Origin: Pseudomonadales bacterium
Lineage (GTDB): Bacteria; Pseudomonadota; Gammaproteobacteria; Pseudomonadales; Porticoccaceae
Assembly: GCA_024234435.1 (NCBI GenBank)
Contig: JACKOF010000005.1
Location: 1-25,757 of the forward strand
DNA length: 25,757 nucleotides
Direction of reading: 5' to 3'
How positions within the stretch are numbered: position 1 is the stretch's first letter; every line of letters starts with the position of its first letter. Positions 23,328 to 25,757 of this stretch are shown here, in pieces. Under the pieces are notes generated by a model. The model was not told where the DNA came from. It saw nothing but the letters and a program-made list of their open reading frames with translations, and did no database searches. The position numbers and the translations under genes were made by a program.

Positions 23328-23540
23328 TTAGCGAATGCGATGTTTTCTGTTTGCTGAGTATACAAAAAACCGGCTTAGCTCTTCCTGCCCCATCATTACC
23401 GGATGGCGGCTGGGGTTAAGGAACAGGGTATCGGTCATCAATTGGCCAAAGTCGGTGCTTTTATTGCGAGTCTGGCTGCAAGCATAACGAAGGTAGCGGA
23501 TGCGTGAGCGGAGGGTGCTGATAGATTTTGATAAAAACAT
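23328..23540 (-). CDS. 70-residue SOS-controlled protein of unknown function
   Basis: I do not recognise this 70-residue, strongly basic protein. It begins MFLSKSISTLRSRIRYLRYA, arginine-rich and probably helical, and ends HPVMMGQEELSRFFVYSANR with a short basic tail; no signal peptide or membrane span is evident. The start is the ATG at 23538-23540 with GGAGA upstream at a normal spacing. The frame continues upstream to 23600 but crosses the promoter, so that extension is not used. A near-perfect LexA box overlaps the promoter, indicating DNA-damage induction. SulA-like division inhibitors are LexA-controlled and small, but their usual length is about 160 residues and no SulA motif is seen. 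cca lies 93 bp downstream on the same strand and might be co-transcribed. Confidence 0.7.
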   Translation of the reverse strand: MFLSKSISTLRSRIRYLRYACSQTRNKSTDFGQLMTDTLFLNPSRHPVMMGQEELSRFFVYSANRKHRIR

Positions 23541-23555
23541 GGTTATTTCTCCAGG

Positions 23556-23600
23556 CTGTAAATATATACAGTATATTATCAGCATGAAGAAAAATAGCAA
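23556..23600 (-). promoter_or_regulatory. LexA box and promoter of the 70-residue protein
   Basis: The 16-mer CTGTAAATATATACAG at 23556-23571 fits the LexA consensus CTGT-N8-ACAG with an AT-only centre. Just upstream on the minus strand lie TAATAT (23573-23578) and TTGCTA (23595-23600) with a 16-bp spacer. The box covers the expected start of transcription, the classic place for LexA repression. Confidence 0.8.
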
Positions 23601-23838
23601 CAGGCAAATTTTACGGAGACGTAATTCCTCTGATGTCTAATAGATAGCATCAATATGTACCCAAAGCGCTTGTTTTGCTCGCACCCACAATGTTTAGTCA
23701 CGGGGCAGATTCCGTCGCAATACGACGGGGCAATTCAATAAACAAATAGTAGACTGCCACGCTATACTCGCAGTGACTCAGCTTTTGTCACTACGAACCC
23801 CGCGGGTGAAGTAATCCAGCAAGCAGTGTTAGCCCTAG

Positions 23839-24689
23839 GTCATTGGGGTCAGGTCATTGGGGTCAGAGTCGAATTTAAACTAACTGCGTGATGAGCCATG
23901 AATGGCCTATGGTGATAAGTTTCAGGGAGAAAGAAATGGCAAGGTTGCCGAGACTCAGCGTGCCGGGTATTCCCCAACACATTATTCAGCGGGGTAATAA
24001 CCGACAAGTCTGCTTTGGTTCAGATCAAGACTTTTCGGCCTACGTACACTGGATAAAAGAGAGCTCAGAGAAACACCTGATAGCTATCCACGCCTGGGTT
24101 TTTATGACCAATCATGTCCATTTATTGGTAACCCCAAAAACAGAAACGGGTGTATCGCAATTGATGCAATACCTGGGGCGTTACTACGTTCAGTACTTCA
24201 ATCGCGAATACCGCCGTTCCTGCACCCTATGGGAGGGGCGCTACAAATCCTGCCTGGTGCAAGAAGCTCAATATCTGCTGCAATGTTACCGCTATATTGA
24301 GCTAAACCCTGTTAGAGCCAACATGGTCAGCCATCCAGCTGAATACACCTGGTCAAGTTATGCAATAAATGCACAGGGCAAAGAATCGAGCCTCCAAACA
24401 CCCCATACCCTCTACCTGGCTCTGGGGAAGACGGCAAAACAGAGGCAAACAGCTTACCAAGGATTATTTACTGCACATTTGGACAAAGAAACAGAGACAA
24501 ATATACGCAAAGCGACCAAAACCGAATGGTGCTGGGCAGTGAGCACTTCAAAAACCAGATAGAAGTGTTGACCAGAAGGCGGGTAAGACCGAAGAAGTCA
24601 GGAAGACCCAAAAAGCAAACCCAAGAAGGAGAGTATTGTGAAACTCAAGAAATTTTGCTCTGACCCCAATTATTTGACCCCAATTATTT
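23839..24689 (+). mobile_element. RAYT-type transposase unit with inverted terminal repeats
   Basis: A transposase gene is enclosed by related inverted ends. The left end (23839-23880) has two tandem copies of gtcATTGGGGTCA followed by gagtcgaattt. The right end (24649-24689), read on the minus strand, has two tandem copies of ataATTGGGGTCA followed by gagcaaaattt. The doubled core at both ends resembles REP/BIME structures linked with RAYT transposases. The stretch 23601-23838, between the SOS promoter and this element, holds no gene; a small hairpin CCGTCG-caata-CGACGG lies at 23712-23728. Confidence 0.75.
23936..24663 (+). pseudogene. REP-associated tyrosine transposase (RAYT), frameshifted
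   Basis: This is a Y1/IS200-like transposase of the RAYT class, which nicks single-stranded DNA at REP hairpins. The HUH motif is His60-Val-His62 in MTNHVHLLVTPK. The catalytic tyrosine lies in QCYRYIELNPVRANM (Tyr118 or Tyr120). The ATG at 23936 has GGGAGA upstream and gives MARLPRLSVPGIPQHIIQRG, a typical beginning. The annotated frame ends early at 24560-24562 as KTEWCWAVSTSKTR. A -1 shift near 24524-24526 continues as MVLGSEHFKNQIEVLTRRRV then RPKKSGRPKK, the normal RAYT C-terminus, with a stop at 24661-24663 inside the right terminal repeat. A lost base is the simplest reading; no classic slippery heptamer is seen. Confidence 0.85.
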
Positions 24690-24993
24690 CGCCGCTTCTT
24701 CGATATCGGCAAGAGAGTGTGAGAGAGCTGTAATGACTATTAGAGGGGAGATGGTCACAGTGAATAAAGTTTTATGTTGAATAGCGCTTGCTTAGCGAGA
24801 GCACACAAAGGTAGTTTAGGTTAAAAGGAAGCTGCCCGAAGATTCAGCGGGCAACAACGCAAAGGACATGCGGATGAATGGTCAAAAACGAAAACCTTTT
24901 AAGAACACCCCAGCGGCATTATTCGATGACGCTCAAAATACTGAAATCCCAAACCCCATAAAAACCAAATCAATTGGAGGGGGGTTGTTTGTG

Positions 24994-25163
24994 AAAAATA
25001 AATGCGTCCCCTTTTTAGCGATACGGGACGGTCTACAAAGGGATCAGCTGACGGGTAATCACCGTTTTGTTGACGAGATAGAGAATCGTATAGGTATACG
25101 AGTGGAAAGGCGAGGCATAGGAAGGTCAAGACATGAAGAAAAAGAAATGCGGCCCCTTTATTT
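24994..25163. repeat. Imperfect direct repeats around a RAYT remnant
   Basis: The stretch at 24994-25016 (aaaaataaatgcgtcccctt…) recurs at 25139-25161 as aaaaagaaatgcggcccctt…, 20 of 23 positions the same by eye. The copies bracket the second transposase remnant and are probably the ends of a shrunken element. Confidence 0.55.
25018..25132 (+). pseudogene. C-terminal remnant of a second RAYT transposase
   Basis: Translation from 25018 gives AIRDGLQRDQLTGNHRFVDE then IENRIGIRVERRGIGRSR. This fits the C-terminal pattern of RAYT enzymes (IR…LGNxRFxxEIExxxGxRVxxRxxGRP), and parallels the shifted tail of the transposase at 23936. No N-terminal HUH or tyrosine part is present. The frame is open upstream to 24868, but that part resembles nothing I know and may not be coding. 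The 300 bp between 24690 and 24993 hold no convincing gene; a hairpin TGCCCG/CGGGCA lies near 24833-24853. Confidence 0.6.
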
Positions 25164-25705
25164 TATTGATAATTACATTGTCGTTGTGGGGGGGGGGTGC
25201 AGTTTTTTCTGGCGAAAAAAACCATGAAACTAAATTCAAATATTTGAATACCTATTCCAAACAAAACACTTTGGCCTGTGATGATTATTCGCTGAGCATA
25301 CCCAGCTATTTGCCTTTCTATAATGATTATGATGAAAGCTTATACGCTATTTTGTCTTCTGATATCTGTAATTCAAATAAATACGAAATAATTTGGTCGA
25401 CATTTAAGGATTGTAACGGTCAACATTATTGTGTTAGCAGTGTTTTTTCAAAGAATAGTGTTACCAATAATTTACGTGATCCTATCGAACGTTCATTTGA
25501 AGAACTTTATGAAACGGTCACTCTTACCAATAATATAAAAGGATACTACTTGCCCTCACAGTGCTTTGCTTATTGTAACCAAGCGAAACTATTTTGGTTT
25601 TCTAGGAGCGTTATTTATTCGATTGGTACTGTTGAGTTGAAAGGCAAGGACACAACTAGATCAGAGCTAGTTAAGTCTGCTCAGTCATTTATAGAAAAGG
25701 AATAG
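25133..25705 (+). CDS. Secreted protein of unknown function, cysteine-rich
   Basis: I do not recognise this 190-residue protein. It starts MKKKKCGPFILLIITLSLWG, a clear Sec signal peptide with four lysines and a hydrophobic core, followed by GGAVFSG, so cleavage near Ser26-Gly27 is likely. No lipobox is seen. The mature part has six cysteines (ACDD, DICN, DCNG, YCVS, QCFAYC), which suggests disulfides and a periplasmic or outside location. Base use is clearly AT-richer than the core genes, a sign of transfer. The ribosome site GGAAGG lies within the preceding transposase remnant. Ten G residues fall inside the signal-peptide codons. Another gene begins 21 bp after the stop and may be in the same operon. 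Confidence 0.75.
   Translation: MKKKKCGPFILLIITLSLWGGGAVFSGEKNHETKFKYLNTYSKQNTLACDDYSLSIPSYLPFYNDYDESLYAILSSDICNSNKYEIIWSTFKDCNGQHYCVSSVFSKNSVTNNLRDPIERSFEELYETVTLTNNIKGYYLPSQCFAYCNQAKLFWFSRSVIYSIGTVELKGKDTTRSELVKSAQSFIEKE
25188..25197 (+). repeat. G10 homopolymer in signal-peptide codons
   Basis: Ten consecutive G residues code for the end of the hydrophobic core (Trp-Gly-Gly-Gly). With nine G the frame would stop at 25245-25247; with eleven it would stop near 25225-25227. Only the present length (modulo three) keeps the 190-residue frame open. Confidence 0.85.
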
Positions 25706-25726
25706 ATTTAAAAAGGAGACTTGAAA

Positions 25727-25757
25727 ATGGTTTTAATTACGTTAAAAGAAAGTCCAA
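25727..25757 (+). CDS. Start of a gene cut by the window edge
   Basis: An ATG at 25727 with AAGGAGA nine bases upstream opens a frame MVLITLKESP that runs off the window. It lies 21 bp after the secreted-protein gene. Ten residues are too few to identify it; co-expression with the upstream gene is likely from spacing. Confidence 0.55.
   Translation, partial: MVLITLKESP

Noticed and set aside
24868..25017. N-terminal part of a 119-codon plus-strand frame (MRMNGQKRKPF…)
   Set aside because: Only its 3' half matches RAYT tails; the front has no family likeness, and the frame overlaps the better-supported secreted-protein gene.

Overview
The window looks like chromosomal DNA of a gammaproteobacterium, probably a marine or environmental relative of the Cellvibrionales/Pseudomonadales. 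This is inferred from the right-hand core, where a macromolecular-synthesis cluster (rpsU, yqeY, dnaG and rpoD on the minus strand) stands divergent from tsaD-folB-folK, with cca close by. Pseudomonads have a similar order. The proteins CysK, RpoD, DnaG, TsaD and Cca all look gammaproteobacterial. The species cannot be named from the sequence alone.

Layout. Positions 1-3535 hold a zinc-dependent alcohol dehydrogenase and a Na/phosphate cotransporter-like membrane protein, both on the minus strand, then a decayed transposase fragment. A perfect 26-bp palindrome resembling a lux box lies near the left edge. Positions 3536-11500 form a defence locus read leftwards: a small HTH regulator, hsdM, hsdS, a DUF559-type nuclease gene, a RhuM-Fic fusion gene and hsdR. 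HsdR, HsdM and HsdS have type IC (EcoR124-like) lengths. Five copies of a GC-rich repeat, each with two adjacent hairpins, lie at the gene junctions and supply the codons for the C-terminal ends of HsdM, HsdS and the nuclease. Two of the copies are identical over 41 bp and bracket hsdS as direct repeats. A tRNA with a CAT anticodon, best read as tRNA-Ile2, follows at 11720-11796.

Positions 12061-20232 are housekeeping: cysK, rpoD, dnaG, yqeY and rpsU on the minus strand, then tsaD, folB and folK on the plus strand. Positions 20266-23234 (minus strand) hold a DksA/TraR zinc-finger protein, an Hsp20 chaperone behind a heat-shock-type promoter, a pteridine reductase and cca, the last two overlapping. 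folB, folK and the pteridine reductase make this a pterin/folate neighbourhood.

Positions 23328-25757 are accessory. They contain a 70-residue protein of unknown function behind a near-perfect LexA box, and a REP-associated tyrosine transposase (RAYT) unit with inverted terminal repeats whose 3' end carries a frameshift. After these comes a second RAYT remnant whose right-hand end appears to supply the ribosome site and first codons of an AT-rich secreted-protein gene. That gene has a run of ten G residues inside its signal-peptide codons, a candidate phase-variation switch. A further gene begins just before the window ends.

The strongest leads for something undescribed are the double-hairpin repeat family interlocked with hsdS and the DUF559 nuclease gene, the SOS-controlled small protein, and the transposase-derived, G-tract-bearing secreted-protein gene. 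All function statements rest on motif recognition by eye; no database search was run.
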